Positions 17,729 through 27,059 of a stretch of 64,000 nucleotides of DNA are shown one piece after another (the first letter of the stretch is position 1; every line of letters begins with the position of its first letter). The translations under genes were made by a program, and so were the position numbers. The notes under the pieces are model-generated. The model was given only the letters and a program-made list of their open reading frames with translations, made no database searches and was not told the origin of the DNA. Source of the stretch: Nitrospira sp. MA-1 (GTDB taxonomy: Bacteria > Nitrospirota > Nitrospiria > Nitrospirales > UBA8639); NCBI GenBank assembly GCA_032139905.1, contig JAQJDB010000005.1:355001-419000 (forward strand). Direction: 5' to 3'.

Positions 17729-18484
17729 CTAGGTGCTTTCTGCAGCCATTTTCTCCATCAGTTCGTCAGATATCTCAAAATTGGCATGGACCTTGGATAC
17801 ATCTTCGTTCTCGTCTAGGAGATCCAAGAGCTTCAAGGCTTGTTCTGCATCTCTGCCTTCAAGTTGAATATGGTTTTGCGCGAGGAAAGTGAGCTCGGAC
17901 AGGCTGGTTTCAATCTGGGCCTTCTGTAAGGCTTCCTTGACGGCTTCGAAATTTGCTGGTTCTGAAATGACCTCAAATCCGGTGGGAGTTTGTTTCACGT
18001 CTTCAGCTCCCGCTTCCAGCGCCAGATCAAATAGTTGTTCTTCAGTCACCGCCTGGTTTTCGATGACCAGTAACCCCTTTTTTTGAAATTGCCAGGCAAC
18101 CGCGCCGGCTTCAGCCATCGTTCCATTATTTTTTGTGAGAATATTTCGAACTTCGGCTACGGTCCGATTGCGTTTATCGGTCGAAATCTCCAGGAGGAGT
18201 GCCGTCCCTCCTGGTCCATACCCCTCTAGCATAAACTCCTCGAATTGCATTCCCGGAAGTTCTCCAGTACCTCGCTGAATAGCCCGTTTGACCGTATCGG
18301 CGGGCATATTGACTTCTTTGGATTTCGCAATGGCTTGGCGTAAGGCTGGATTACCGTCTGGGTCGCCGCCGCTACGTGCGGCAATGGAAATTTCACGGAT
18401 GACGCGCGTGAAGATTTTCCCACGCTTGGCATCCTGTGCGCCTTTGTGGCGCTTAATTGTTGACCAGTGGCTATGTCCACCCAT
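17729..18484 (-). CDS. yebC: YebC/PmpR-family regulator
   Basis: This 251-residue protein has the invariant N-terminus GGHSHWSTIKRHKGAQDAKR and the three-domain layout of the YebC family (FTRVIREISIAARSGGDPDG; KRAIQRGTGE; EGYGPGGTALLLE). Some members act as transcription regulators, and recent work on the family points to help in translating proline-rich stretches. Either role is possible here. The length (about 245-250 is usual) and all signature segments are intact. Together with ruvA it forms the conserved yebC-ruv neighbourhood, minus ruvC. Confidence 0.93.
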   Translation of the reverse strand: MGGHSHWSTIKRHKGAQDAKRGKIFTRVIREISIAARSGGDPDGNPALRQAIAKSKEVNMPADTVKRAIQRGTGELPGMQFEEFMLEGYGPGGTALLLEISTDKRNRTVAEVRNILTKNNGTMAEAGAVAWQFQKKGLLVIENQAVTEEQLFDLALEAGAEDVKQTPTGFEVISEPANFEAVKEALQKAQIETSLSELTFLAQNHIQLEGRDAEQALKLLDLLDENEDVSKVHANFEISDELMEKMAAEST

Positions 18485-18707
18485 GGTTGCGGTCCATTTC
18501 CTAAAATTAAGGGGTCAAGAATATTATAGGTGTTATAGTAAGCCCCCGGGTGGGCTTCTATCACAGTAATTGAAAGGGAGTCAATGCACGCGGGCATGGC
18601 AAAAGAAAGGTTGGCAAAGCAGACGGGATGTTATTGTCCTGGAGAGTCAACAAGCTTTATTCTGTGCATTTGATTTTCCTCTTTTTCCAGTGTTAAGGAA
18701 ATTAGTC

Positions 18708-19691
18708 ATGCGCATTGTATTTATGGGAACTCCCGCCTTTGCAGTTCCTACGCTTCAACAGTTATTGAAGACTGAATTTTCTGTCGTGGGTGTTGTGTGT
18801 CAGCCTGACCGACCGAGTGGGCGTGGGAAGAAAGTTCAAGTCGGCCCGGTAAAGGGGCTTGCATTGTCACAAAATATCCCGGTGGTGCAGCCTGAAAAAA
18901 TGAAGGATCCCAAATTGATGGAGACTCTTCGAGCATGGGAACCTGATCTGGTGGTGGTTGCCGCGTTTGGGCGTATTTTGCCAAAAACTATTCTTGAGCT
19001 CCCCCCGAAAGGGTGTCTGAATGTTCATGGGTCCCTCCTTCCGAAGTATCGGGGTGCTGCTCCCATTCAATGGGCTGTGATCGATGGAGAGGCGGAGACC
19101 GGTATTACGATCATGCTCATGGATGAAGGGATGGATACGGGGGCCATTCTACAGCAGGAAGTGATTTCTATAGGTCAGGACGAGACTTCCGGAGAGTTAG
19201 CTTCACGAATGGCTGAGATTGGCGGAGCGCTTCTGGTCCGGACTCTGCGTGGATGGGTCGCTGGCACAGTGACTCCTTCGGCTCAAGATGATTCGGCAGC
19301 GACCTTGGCGCCCATCTTAACCAAAGAAGATGGCTTGATGTCTTGGGGACAATCGGCGCGATGCCTTGCCAATCGTATTCGGGGGCTGTCGCCATGGCCT
19401 GGTGTGTATACCTTCCTGGAGGGTGAGCGATGGGGAATTTGGAAAGTTCAGATTGAAGACCAAGAATCAGGTATATTGCATACTACTCATGACGCTCCTC
19501 AGGCTCCAGGAACAATTACTGCCATCACGAAACAGTCCATCCGCGTCCAGACTGGTCAGGGAAGTTTGCATCTTTTGGAGGTTCAACCTGAAAACAAAAA
19601 ACGCATGCACGTTTCTGACTATTTAGCCGGGCATCGGATTACACTCGGTATGACCTTCTCAATGGGGCAGCAAGATGATTGTGCAGTGTAA
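18708..19691 (+). CDS. fmt: methionyl-tRNA formyltransferase
   Basis: Fmt formylates initiator Met-tRNA using 10-formyl-THF. The 327-residue protein starts MRIVFMGTPAFAVPTL, the standard family N-terminus, after AAGGA. The catalytic region is LNVHGSLLPKYRGAAPIQWA, with the Asn-His pair and the SLLP loop; a catalytic Asp is expected in MDEGMDTGAI. The C-terminal OB-like domain (LSPWPGVYTF to the end) binds tRNA. The frame is open to 18570, but that extension overlaps the yebC promoter region and is not conserved-looking. No def gene is adjacent. Confidence 0.95.
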   Translation: MRIVFMGTPAFAVPTLQQLLKTEFSVVGVVCQPDRPSGRGKKVQVGPVKGLALSQNIPVVQPEKMKDPKLMETLRAWEPDLVVVAAFGRILPKTILELPPKGCLNVHGSLLPKYRGAAPIQWAVIDGEAETGITIMLMDEGMDTGAILQQEVISIGQDETSGELASRMAEIGGALLVRTLRGWVAGTVTPSAQDDSAATLAPILTKEDGLMSWGQSARCLANRIRGLSPWPGVYTFLEGERWGIWKVQIEDQESGILHTTHDAPQAPGTITAITKQSIRVQTGQGSLHLLEVQPENKKRMHVSDYLAGHRITLGMTFSMGQQDDCAV

Positions 19692-19784
19692 TCGTGTGGT
19701 TAAAATAAAAAAAAGTGTGGCACCGGCAGCCTGGAATTGCCAGGTGTTTTCGTATGACCTGTTTTGGTGGAAAAGGATCCAATA

Positions 19785-20099
19785 ATGACCGATCAATCCT
19801 CCGAGCTATTAGCGTTTATACAAAGTCAAATCGAGGAAATTAACACCATTCATGCACAGGCCGAGAAGGCCCTCAATGCGGTGCAGGGGAAAGACCATGT
19901 CACGAAATGGAAAAGGAAGGTCGTTGAAGGCCTGGCACCCTACGTGAGTCAGACATATCTTCAACTCATTACCAAGGAATGGCTGGAAACCACCTATTTT
20001 GTGGGCGATGTGTTTGACGAATTAGCCGATGAAGTGGATATGTGTCGGCGCCATCTTAAGAAGTTGCTTAAAGACATTCAGACCACCGGCATCCCCTGA
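19785..20099 (+). CDS. small helical hypothetical protein
   Basis: This encodes 104 residues, mostly helical and charged. The N-terminal stretch (ELLAFIQSQIEEINTIHAQ) looks coiled-coil, and the C-terminal part is FDELADEVDMCRRHLKKLLK. There is no signal peptide or membrane helix. The ATG at 19785 follows AAAGGA; an in-frame start seven codons upstream lacks a site. It lies between fmt and rsmA, both tRNA/rRNA modification genes, but this does not define a role. I do not recognise the family. Confidence 0.7.
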   Translation: MTDQSSELLAFIQSQIEEINTIHAQAEKALNAVQGKDHVTKWKRKVVEGLAPYVSQTYLQLITKEWLETTYFVGDVFDELADEVDMCRRHLKKLLKDIQTTGIP

Positions 20100-20157
20100 T
20101 GCCCCTGACCCTATGAATCACCGGTATGCCTCTTCTCATTTTTCTCCTTGCCTATAA

Positions 20158-20976
20158 ATGATGGCACCGCTTCCTCCTTATCCGCGCAAACGGCTCGGTC
20201 AACATTTCCTTATTGACCCCAATTTACTCCGAAAAATTATCGATCTGGCGGATCTCCAGCCGAATGATTATGTCTGTGAAATTGGACCGGGGGGCGGCGC
20301 CTTAACCAGATTGTTGTGCCAATCGGCAAGGCAGGTGTTAGCCCTGGAAGTCGATCCCCGTATGGTGGATTTTTTGAAAGAGGAATTTTCGGGATATTCG
20401 AATCTTGATATTCGAGAACACGATGCGCTTCGTTATCCCTTCGATCAACTACCGGAACCTGCTGTCGTAGTGGCCAATCTGCCCTATAATATTTCAACCC
20501 CCATTATGTTTCGGTTATTAGAAGCCCGGCCAAAGATCCGTCGGATGGTTTTAACTGTACAGCTGGAAGTCGCAAAACGGTTAACCGCCAACCCCAATAC
20601 TAAAGACTATGGGGTGCTCTCGGTTATGGCGCAGCGTTTAGCTGATGTCCGTTTCGGTTTCCCCGTGTCTCGAAAATGCTTTCGCCCCGTTCCTGATGTA
20701 GATTCCGGAGTTGTACGGTTGGATATTCGTTTTTCTCAGCCTTCCTTTGGGCAGGAAGCCGACGCGTTTGCTTCGCTGGTACGGGCGGCATTTGGGCAAC
20801 GGCGAAAAACCCTCCTCAACGCACTACGAGGGGCGGGTTTTCCTTTGATCTGCTTGGAAAGGGCTCAAGAGCGTACAGGTATCATGTTGACCCGACGAGC
20901 GGAAACGCTGTCGGTGGGGGAGTTTCAGAATTTAAGTGAAGCGCTCAATGACCCGACGTTTCCTTCCACTTCTTAA
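20158..20976 (+). CDS. rsmA: 16S rRNA dimethyladenosine transferase RsmA/KsgA
   Basis: RsmA dimethylates two adjacent adenosines near the 3' end of 16S rRNA during small-subunit assembly. The 272-residue protein has RKRLGQHFLIDPNLLRKI, the SAM-binding loop EIGPGGGALTRLL, LEVDPRMVDFL, and the family catalytic motif VVANLPYNIS (NLPY). The C-terminal segment VRAAFGQRRKTLLNAL is also diagnostic. The gene starts with tandem ATGs at 20158 and 20161, so the exact start is uncertain by one codon. Confidence 0.96.
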   Translation: MMAPLPPYPRKRLGQHFLIDPNLLRKIIDLADLQPNDYVCEIGPGGGALTRLLCQSARQVLALEVDPRMVDFLKEEFSGYSNLDIREHDALRYPFDQLPEPAVVVANLPYNISTPIMFRLLEARPKIRRMVLTVQLEVAKRLTANPNTKDYGVLSVMAQRLADVRFGFPVSRKCFRPVPDVDSGVVRLDIRFSQPSFGQEADAFASLVRAAFGQRRKTLLNALRGAGFPLICLERAQERTGIMLTRRAETLSVGEFQNLSEALNDPTFPSTS

Positions 20977-21056
20977 CGACTCCGGGACCTTGGGCAGGCT
21001 TGTCATATGCGTAAGGGTTGTTTGCTCGATAGAAACACTTATGGTAGGATTTTTTG

Positions 21057-23435
21057 ATGAGTATCTTCCCTAGTTCGAAGAGCAAGACAACAAAGGACCA
21101 ACCTAAGGGATTTTCTATTTTAACTACACAAGTTGTAGGAATTTTGCTTGCCACCTTGGGTATTCTGGGCCTACTCAGCATGGCCACCTTTTCTCCAGCC
21201 GATCCGATCCTTTTTAATGACTACCCCTCATCAAATTCTGTTCCCGAAAATGCGGTAGGCCCGATTGGGGCTACTCTCGCGTTTTCCCTCTTAACTGTTG
21301 TGGGAGGGGGAGCCTATGTTGTGCCTTTGCTGCTTGTTATGTTGGGTTTAAGTGTTTTATGGGGCGAAAAAATTCGTATTACGTCAGGAAGTCTTCTTGG
21401 ATCGCTGATTGGAGTTCTATCTGTCAGTGCGCTGCTACATCTTCAATTTTCAGCCGGGCCTCAAATATCCGGGATGGATGTGCTAGGAGTTGGCCAAGGT
21501 GGAGTTGTGGGACAATGGGTGGCGGTCGGACTCGGGTCGTATCTGGCGGTCACCGGTGCCACGATCCTGTTAGGGGCACTGTTACTGATTGCTTTTCTTT
21601 TGCTTGTGCCGGTATCGATTGGGCAAATTGTTCGAACAACCCTGAATTTCGGGGGACGCCTCAAAAATACCCTGGTGGAGTCGGTGAAAGAGCGAGACTG
21701 GTGGGCATCAGATGCCCAACCAAAAATGAATAAATCCATACGGATTAATCGTCAATTGGCTGCCCGTGGGGGTATTGGCACGATGGTATTGGAAACTTTG
21801 GAACCCAAATCCAAGTTATCCAAGGTAAAAGATGATCCCCCAGCCACAATCGAGATTGCACCTACTCTCCCCATCCTGGAGGAAGTCGACGACACCTTTA
21901 TCTCTCGCAGGCAAATTTCAAAGTCCTATCAAATGCCTTCCCCCGTTGACCTCTTGGATACTCATGCTGCGCGGGCCGCGCACCAGACTGATGCGGTGCT
22001 GAAATCCCAGTCCGAAATTCTCGTGAACACGTTGGCAAGTTTTGGGATTGAGGGGGGCGTCACGGATGTGCACCCCGGACCGGTGATTACTATGTATGAA
22101 TTTGCTCCCGGCCCCGGCATCAAAGTCGCCCGCATTGTAAATTTGGCGGATGATCTGGCCATGGCCTTAAAAGCCTTAAAGGTTCGAGTGGTGGCTCCTC
22201 TCCCAGGAAAATCCACAGTAGGTATTGAGGTACCGAATCCTCAACGGGAAACGGTTGGATTGAAAGAGATGTTGACATCGGAGGCTTTCACCCGGGCTCG
22301 CTCAAAGCTGGCTTTGGCCTTGGGAAAAGATATCTTTGGGCGACCGGTGGTGACGGATCTCCGAACCATGCCCCATTTGTTAGTAGCAGGTGCGACGGGG
22401 TCAGGCAAAAGTGTGGGGCTGAACTGCCTGTTATTGAATATCCTGTTTACCGCGCATCCCGATGAGGTGAAGCTCCTGTTAATCGATCCAAAAGTGTTGG
22501 AATTGCAGGTGTATGATGGGGTTCCGCACCTCATTCGCCCGGTTATCACGAATCCTAAAGAGGCGGCTCGTGGGCTTGGGTGGGTCGTACAGGAAATGGA
22601 GCGGCGTTACCAGGTGTTAGCGGAATTGGGAGTTCGAAATATTGATGCCTATAATAAAAAAGTTACCGACTCTCAGGAGACAGGTTCTCCACTTCGAACC
22701 ATGAAGAAATTGAGCAAGGGCCAGTCGATGAATGTGGAGGAAGGGGCACCCTTGTTGGAGTCTTCGCAGGAAGAGCGGGTTCTGTTGCCCTACATCGTGG
22801 TGGTCATTGATGAGTTTGCCGATCTGATTATGGTGGCTCCGAAGGATATTGAAGATCGCATTGCCCGACTCGCCCAAATGGCCCGTGCGTCGGGCATTCA
22901 TCTCGTCTTGGCAACGCAAAGACCATCCGTTGACGTCGTAACTGGGCTCATAAAGGCTAATTTCCCTGCACGTATTGCTTATCAGGTTTCTTCCAAAATT
23001 GATTCCCGGACCATTTTGGATGCGAATGGAGCAGAAAGCCTTTTGGGAAAAGGTGATATGCTGTTTTTATCTTCTGGCACCGGCGGAATTAATCGACTGC
23101 ACGGTCCCTATGTCTCAGATGAGGAAGTGCGCGGGGTAGTCGAATGGGTGAAATCCCAAGCCACCCCCGTCTATGACCCGGTGGCTTTGGAGTCCGTTCA
23201 AGAACCCTCGGTGGATGAACAGGAACGAGATGAGACCTATGAGCGGGCTAGGGAATTGGTGATGACTACGGGGCAAGCCTCAGCTTCGTTTATCCAGCGT
23301 CGCTTGAGGGTAGGGTACCCACGAGCAGCCAGAATGATTGAGCAAATGGAGGAGGAAGGTCTGGTGAGTGCCCCAGGGCGTGATGGGAGACGAGAGGTCC
23401 TCGCTCGAAGTACGGCCATTGCGGAGATAGGATGA
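21057..23435 (+). CDS. ftsK: DNA translocase FtsK/SpoIIIE
   Basis: FtsK is a septum-anchored ATP-driven DNA pump that clears chromosome ends and promotes dimer resolution. The 792-residue protein has four hydrophobic N-terminal segments (to about residue 180) and a short linker. The RecA-like motor has Walker A GATGSGKSVGLNC, Walker B VVVIDEFADLIM and the LATQRPSVDVVTGLIKANFP block. A C-terminal winged-helix gamma domain (ASFIQRRLRVGYPRAARMIE) recognises polar DNA sequences. The linker is short compared with enteric FtsK. The ATG at 21057 follows GGTAGGA; the frame also has a TTG one codon earlier. It overlaps lolA by four bases. Confidence 0.96.
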   Translation: MSIFPSSKSKTTKDQPKGFSILTTQVVGILLATLGILGLLSMATFSPADPILFNDYPSSNSVPENAVGPIGATLAFSLLTVVGGGAYVVPLLLVMLGLSVLWGEKIRITSGSLLGSLIGVLSVSALLHLQFSAGPQISGMDVLGVGQGGVVGQWVAVGLGSYLAVTGATILLGALLLIAFLLLVPVSIGQIVRTTLNFGGRLKNTLVESVKERDWWASDAQPKMNKSIRINRQLAARGGIGTMVLETLEPKSKLSKVKDDPPATIEIAPTLPILEEVDDTFISRRQISKSYQMPSPVDLLDTHAARAAHQTDAVLKSQSEILVNTLASFGIEGGVTDVHPGPVITMYEFAPGPGIKVARIVNLADDLAMALKALKVRVVAPLPGKSTVGIEVPNPQRETVGLKEMLTSEAFTRARSKLALALGKDIFGRPVVTDLRTMPHLLVAGATGSGKSVGLNCLLLNILFTAHPDEVKLLLIDPKVLELQVYDGVPHLIRPVITNPKEAARGLGWVVQEMERRYQVLAELGVRNIDAYNKKVTDSQETGSPLRTMKKLSKGQSMNVEEGAPLLESSQEERVLLPYIVVVIDEFADLIMVAPKDIEDRIARLAQMARASGIHLVLATQRPSVDVVTGLIKANFPARIAYQVSSKIDSRTILDANGAESLLGKGDMLFLSSGTGGINRLHGPYVSDEEVRGVVEWVKSQATPVYDPVALESVQEPSVDEQERDETYERARELVMTTGQASASFIQRRLRVGYPRAARMIEQMEEEGLVSAPGRDGRREVLARSTAIAEIG

Positions 23436-24127
23436 TGCCACTATTGTTTCTGCGCGGTACGCTCCTTTTAGTCATCGTTGGTTTAATGATGCCTGTATCC
23501 GATGTCTCGGCCGCCTCCGCTTCTGCTTCCGTCATGGAAGATGTCGCTGGGAAAGTTGATGCTCGTTATGCTCAGACCAAAGATTTGCAAGCTGACTTTG
23601 TCCAGGAAACCATTCTTGAGGGATTTACGACGGGGTTTACGTCTTCAGGGCGGCTCTATTTAAAAAAACCTGGATTGCTTCGATGGGATTATCTTCACCC
23701 GTCCGAAGAGCAGATTTATGTGGATGGTGATCAGGTGATGATGTATGTCCCTGAGCATCAGCAGGTGGTCAAGGGAGCCCTCACGCAAATGGCCGCGTCC
23801 AAGGGTCCTCTGGCGCTTCTTCAGGGGGCAGGAAACCTTTCTCAACAATTTACGATTTTGGAATCCACAGATGGGTCCAGGGATGCGGACAAGTTCCCGA
23901 GTCTCACCCTGGTCCCAAAGCCTGTTGGCCAAACCCCTCCAACTATCAAGAAGATTGTACTCAAACTCTTTCCTGATACGTATTTCATTCAGGGTATTAC
24001 CTTGTTTGAGGTGAGCGGGAATATCTCCCGAGTGGTATTTGACCACATTCAAGCGAATACGGGTCTTTCGTCCAGTCAGCTCACCTTCGATGTTCCACCT
24101 GATGTCGTGGTGGTCGAACTACCCTGA
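23432..24127 (+). CDS. lolA: outer-membrane lipoprotein carrier LolA-like protein
   Basis: LolA is a periplasmic chaperone that ferries lipoproteins from LolCDE to the outer membrane. The 231-residue protein has a signal peptide (LLFLRGTLLLVIVGLMM, cleavage expected after VSA near residue 27) and the LolA signature TKDLQADFVQETILEG. Next comes SGRLYLKKPGLLRWDYLHP, with the conserved R-W-x-Y, and then IYVDGDQVMMYVPEHQQV. The start codon overlaps the ftsK stop (ATGA), indicating translational coupling, and ftsK-lolA adjacency is common in bacteria. Confidence 0.93.
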   Translation: MMPLLFLRGTLLLVIVGLMMPVSDVSAASASASVMEDVAGKVDARYAQTKDLQADFVQETILEGFTTGFTSSGRLYLKKPGLLRWDYLHPSEEQIYVDGDQVMMYVPEHQQVVKGALTQMAASKGPLALLQGAGNLSQQFTILESTDGSRDADKFPSLTLVPKPVGQTPPTIKKIVLKLFPDTYFIQGITLFEVSGNISRVVFDHIQANTGLSSSQLTFDVPPDVVVVELP

Positions 24128-24194
24128 TTGCAACTTTCGGGTCTATCGTTTTTGATGGTGTTCGTGTTCTCTGATAAGGAAAAGGTGGAAAGAA

Positions 24195-24671
24195 ATGGCT
24201 GAGCGCATCTTGGTTGTTGATGACGACAAGGGAGTCCGGGAGGCCTTGTCAGAGTTCTTGCTATCGTTGGGTTATACCGTCGTGATGGCCGAAAATGGTG
24301 AAGAGGCCTTGAATCAGTATCGTAAGGGTGATTTTGACGTGATTATGGCGGATCTGATTATGCCCAATATGGATGGGATGGAGTTGTTAAGGCGTATCAG
24401 AGACATCAAAAATGATGAGGTGATTTTTCTGATGATCACTGGGCATCCCTCTATTGGTACGGCTGTGGAGGCTATTAATCGTGGAGCCGATGATTATATT
24501 ACCAAACCCTTCCATCTCGAGGACGTAAGGTTGCGAGTCACGAAAGCGTTGGAAAAGCAAACCTTAAAAGGTCGCTTGAAAACCGCACAAGGTTTGGCTT
24601 GGGGTTTAATGTTGTCCATTCCGCTTTGGCTCTTGTTGGGGATAATTCTGGTTATCCTGTTTAAAGGATAA
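24195..24671 (+). CDS. receiver-domain protein with a C-terminal membrane anchor
   Basis: This 158-residue protein has an intact CheY-like receiver. Acidic residues are in LVVDDDKG (residues 6-13), the phospho-acceptor is Asp53 in VIMADLIMPNMDG, Thr82 is in LMITGH and Lys104 is in ITKPF. There is no DNA-binding or enzymatic output domain. After a short basic segment (LKGRLKTAQG), residues about 135-157 form one hydrophobic helix ending in LFKG, a tail anchor. The receiver would therefore be held at the inner face of the membrane. No kinase gene is adjacent. The ATG follows GGTGGAAAG. Confidence 0.88.
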   Translation: MAERILVVDDDKGVREALSEFLLSLGYTVVMAENGEEALNQYRKGDFDVIMADLIMPNMDGMELLRRIRDIKNDEVIFLMITGHPSIGTAVEAINRGADDYITKPFHLEDVRLRVTKALEKQTLKGRLKTAQGLAWGLMLSIPLWLLLGIILVILFKG

Positions 24672-24730
24672 GCGGTTTTTTTCTCAAGTGGTTCTCGTGT
24701 GGTCATTGCTCAATCGCCAATCCTTTATTC

Positions 24731-25309
24731 ATGGTGAGCCTGTTGTCCTTGTTCATGCAGGCCTTACTGTGTGTTTTGGGTATTGTGGTGTTCGGTGCAA
24801 GCTCTCTTTCGGCCATTAGTGGCCAAATCACTGAAGATCCCACCAAAATTTTACAGAAATATCTTTCCCTAGATAAAAAAGGTGTTCGGTTGGAGGCGCA
24901 TTCCTGGCAGGTGGTGAGGCCTTTTGTGGCTTGGCTGGAAGAACCGGTCTGGGGGCAAGTGGTTGTGATTTCTCAATATGAGGTTGTAGACGATGTGTCG
25001 CAATGGGAAATTCTTGGTGTGCTAGAGGCCAAAATTCCCGTGATCTTCGAGGTGTTAGGAGCAATGCATTGGGAACGTGTCACGTATGTGTCCAATCCAC
25101 ACCGTGAAATACAATATTTTCATTTGAAGGCGGTTGAGGACCGGTGGCAAATTGTTGGGCCTCAATTGCCTCCACATGTGGGCCGTCAACGTCTGGTGGA
25201 CTTTGTCCGTTGGGCGGAGTTAAATGAATCTGTGCTGGAAAGAAAAGTTTTTTTCAATTCTTTAATACAACAACTAGAACATAATAATGAGAAAGATACG
25301 CAGAAATGA
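24731..25309 (+). CDS. hypothetical exported protein
   Basis: This is a 192-residue protein with a clear signal peptide (LLSLFMQALLCVLGIVVFGASSL in pieces, cleavage near SAISG). The mature part alternates beta-like hydrophobic strands (GQVVVISQYEVV; EREIQYFHLKAVEDRWQIVG-like), with a conserved-looking PQLPPHVGRQRLVDFVRWAE near the end. No catalytic motif or known domain is visible. The stop overlaps the next start (ATGA at 25306), so it is translationally coupled to the gph-like phosphatase. The function is unknown. Confidence 0.75.
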   Translation: MVSLLSLFMQALLCVLGIVVFGASSLSAISGQITEDPTKILQKYLSLDKKGVRLEAHSWQVVRPFVAWLEEPVWGQVVVISQYEVVDDVSQWEILGVLEAKIPVIFEVLGAMHWERVTYVSNPHREIQYFHLKAVEDRWQIVGPQLPPHVGRQRLVDFVRWAELNESVLERKVFFNSLIQQLEHNNEKDTQK

Positions 25310-25953
25310 CTACTTGGCGTGCGGAAGTGTTGTTCTTTGATTTTGACGGAACTTTGATCGATTCGAAAATTGATATAGCCACATCGGTAAACCTAACCCT
25401 AAGGGATTTGGGGTTGACCATACGATCGCGGGAAGAAATCTTTAGTTTTGTGGGTGATGGGGTGAAGCGGTTATTGCGGTTATCGGTGGGAGAAGAAAAT
25501 TGTGGTCAATATGAAAAAGCCCTGGAGATTTTCCGGAAACATTATTTAGAGCATTGCGTGGAAACCACACGGTTTTATCCTGGGATATGGGAAGTGCTCC
25601 ATCACTATCAGGACCGCCGGAAAGCCATTGTGACTAACAAATCTTTAGAGTATACCCTTTCAATTGTTGATGGGTTACATGCACAGGATCTCTTTCATCA
25701 TGTGGAAGCTCCTCGGGATACGATGGAATTGAAGCCGGAACCCGTGATGTTACTGCGAGCACTTGAAGGGTTGGGCATTGATCCATCTGAAGCGGTGATG
25801 ATTGGGGATAGTACGAATGATGTCCGGGCAGCTCAGGCCGCCGGCATACGATCTTGTGCTGTGGGCTATGGTTATGGGAACCGAGAAAAAGTTGCGGCAT
25901 TACGGCCTGATTTTTATTGTGAAAATCCGAAGGATCTTCTTGGCCTGTTTTAA
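25306..25953 (+). CDS. gph: HAD hydrolase, phosphoglycolate phosphatase-like
   Basis: This is a 215-residue haloacid-dehalogenase phosphatase of the Gph/PGMB group. Motif I is LFFDFDGTLIDS (nucleophile Asp13 and acid/base Asp15), motif II is AIVTNKS, motif III is the Lys in LKPEP, and motif IV is MIGDSTNDVRAAQAAG. The cap insertion (residues 20-85, LRDLGLTIRSREEIFSFVGDG) is typical of phosphoglycolate phosphatases. Clearing 2-phosphoglycolate would suit an aerobic autotroph, but other phosphosugars are possible. It overlaps the preceding gene by four bases. Confidence 0.88.
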   Translation: MTTWRAEVLFFDFDGTLIDSKIDIATSVNLTLRDLGLTIRSREEIFSFVGDGVKRLLRLSVGEENCGQYEKALEIFRKHYLEHCVETTRFYPGIWEVLHHYQDRRKAIVTNKSLEYTLSIVDGLHAQDLFHHVEAPRDTMELKPEPVMLLRALEGLGIDPSEAVMIGDSTNDVRAAQAAGIRSCAVGYGYGNREKVAALRPDFYCENPKDLLGLF

Positions 25954-26121
25954 TTAATCCCACCTCCATTTCATTCTTTTCGAGGGACGACAGCTGTCAA
26001 AAGGGTACTGCTCGCCACGGGATTTTTCTAGTTGTGGCTAATGCAGGAATTCTTTTATGATCATTTGAGATTTTTGATGCCTTTTTACATTTTTTGAAAT
26101 TTTTTACGAGAAGAGGACTTG

Positions 26122-26742
26122 ATGGCGCAACCGATTGTCACCTGTTTGGATATGGAAGGAGTGTTATTTCCTGAAATCTGGCTAGCTTTGGCGGATAAAG
26201 TGGGAATACAAGAGCTACGTCTGACCACCAGGGATGTTGCGGATTATGATGTCTTGATGAAAAAACGACTGGAAGTTCTGAAGGCGCATCGCATTACTCT
26301 TCGCGATATTCAGGATGTTGCCAGTTCAATTTCTCCCCTCCCTGGAGTTCCTGATTTTATTGCGTGGTTACGCGAACGCTGCCAAATTATAATATTGTCG
26401 GATACGTATTATGAATTTGTAGCGCCACTCATGAAGAAACTCCAATTCCCTACGATTTTTTGCCATACATTGGGGGTTGATTCCCATGGGTTTATCACAG
26501 ATTACTTCCTGCGCCAACCTGACCAAAAGCGACATGCCGTTAGTGCGATGAAGGGTATCGGGTTCCGGGTGTTGGCGGGAGGAGATTCTTATAATGATGT
26601 TTCAATGTTAAAGGAGGCCGACGCCGGAATTTTTTTCTGTCCTCCTGATTCGATAATCCAGGAATTTCCCCAATTCCCTGTAGCTCGTTCGTATGCAGAA
26701 TTCCAGGAACATCTTGGGCGGGCAGGCGGCTTCCCGTCCTGA
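26122..26742 (+). CDS. thrH: ThrH-like phosphoserine phosphatase / homoserine phosphotransferase
   Basis: This is a 206-residue HAD-family enzyme. Motif I is CLDMEGVLFPEIW, where Asp-Met-Glu-Gly replaces the usual DxDGT, a hallmark of ThrH. Next comes the helical cap (LKAHRITLRDIQDV), motif II IIILSDTYYEF, a Lys before the C-terminal domain, and motif IV AGGDSYNDVSMLKEADAG. Characterised ThrH removes phosphate from phosphoserine and can pass it to homoserine, so it may serve serine synthesis. ATG 26122 follows GAAGAGGA; a TTG one codon earlier is less likely. Confidence 0.88.
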   Translation: MAQPIVTCLDMEGVLFPEIWLALADKVGIQELRLTTRDVADYDVLMKKRLEVLKAHRITLRDIQDVASSISPLPGVPDFIAWLRERCQIIILSDTYYEFVAPLMKKLQFPTIFCHTLGVDSHGFITDYFLRQPDQKRHAVSAMKGIGFRVLAGGDSYNDVSMLKEADAGIFFCPPDSIIQEFPQFPVARSYAEFQEHLGRAGGFPS

Positions 26743-27059
26743 TATGGTCATGCTGATGTAGGTTTGTATTCCTTTCCCCTTTTTTTGTTAAAGAGGTCTC
26801 TGGCTGATGCCAAGCAATATGGAAGGTTTTCTGAGGGGGAAACATTGTTGCCTTTCCCCATGGTACTTGCTAGATGTATCACGCTTTATAGATGGCTGAG
26901 ACGGGTACTGATGGTGACGGGAAGGGAAATCAAAGAGTTTAAATTGGAAAGAGATGTAATCATCAGAAACTTGCCGGAAAATTTTTCTGGATCCTCTGAG
27001 ACTGTTGGCCGCAAAGTTTTTATGCCAAGAGCACTGACAAACTTGAAAGGAGCATCTAC

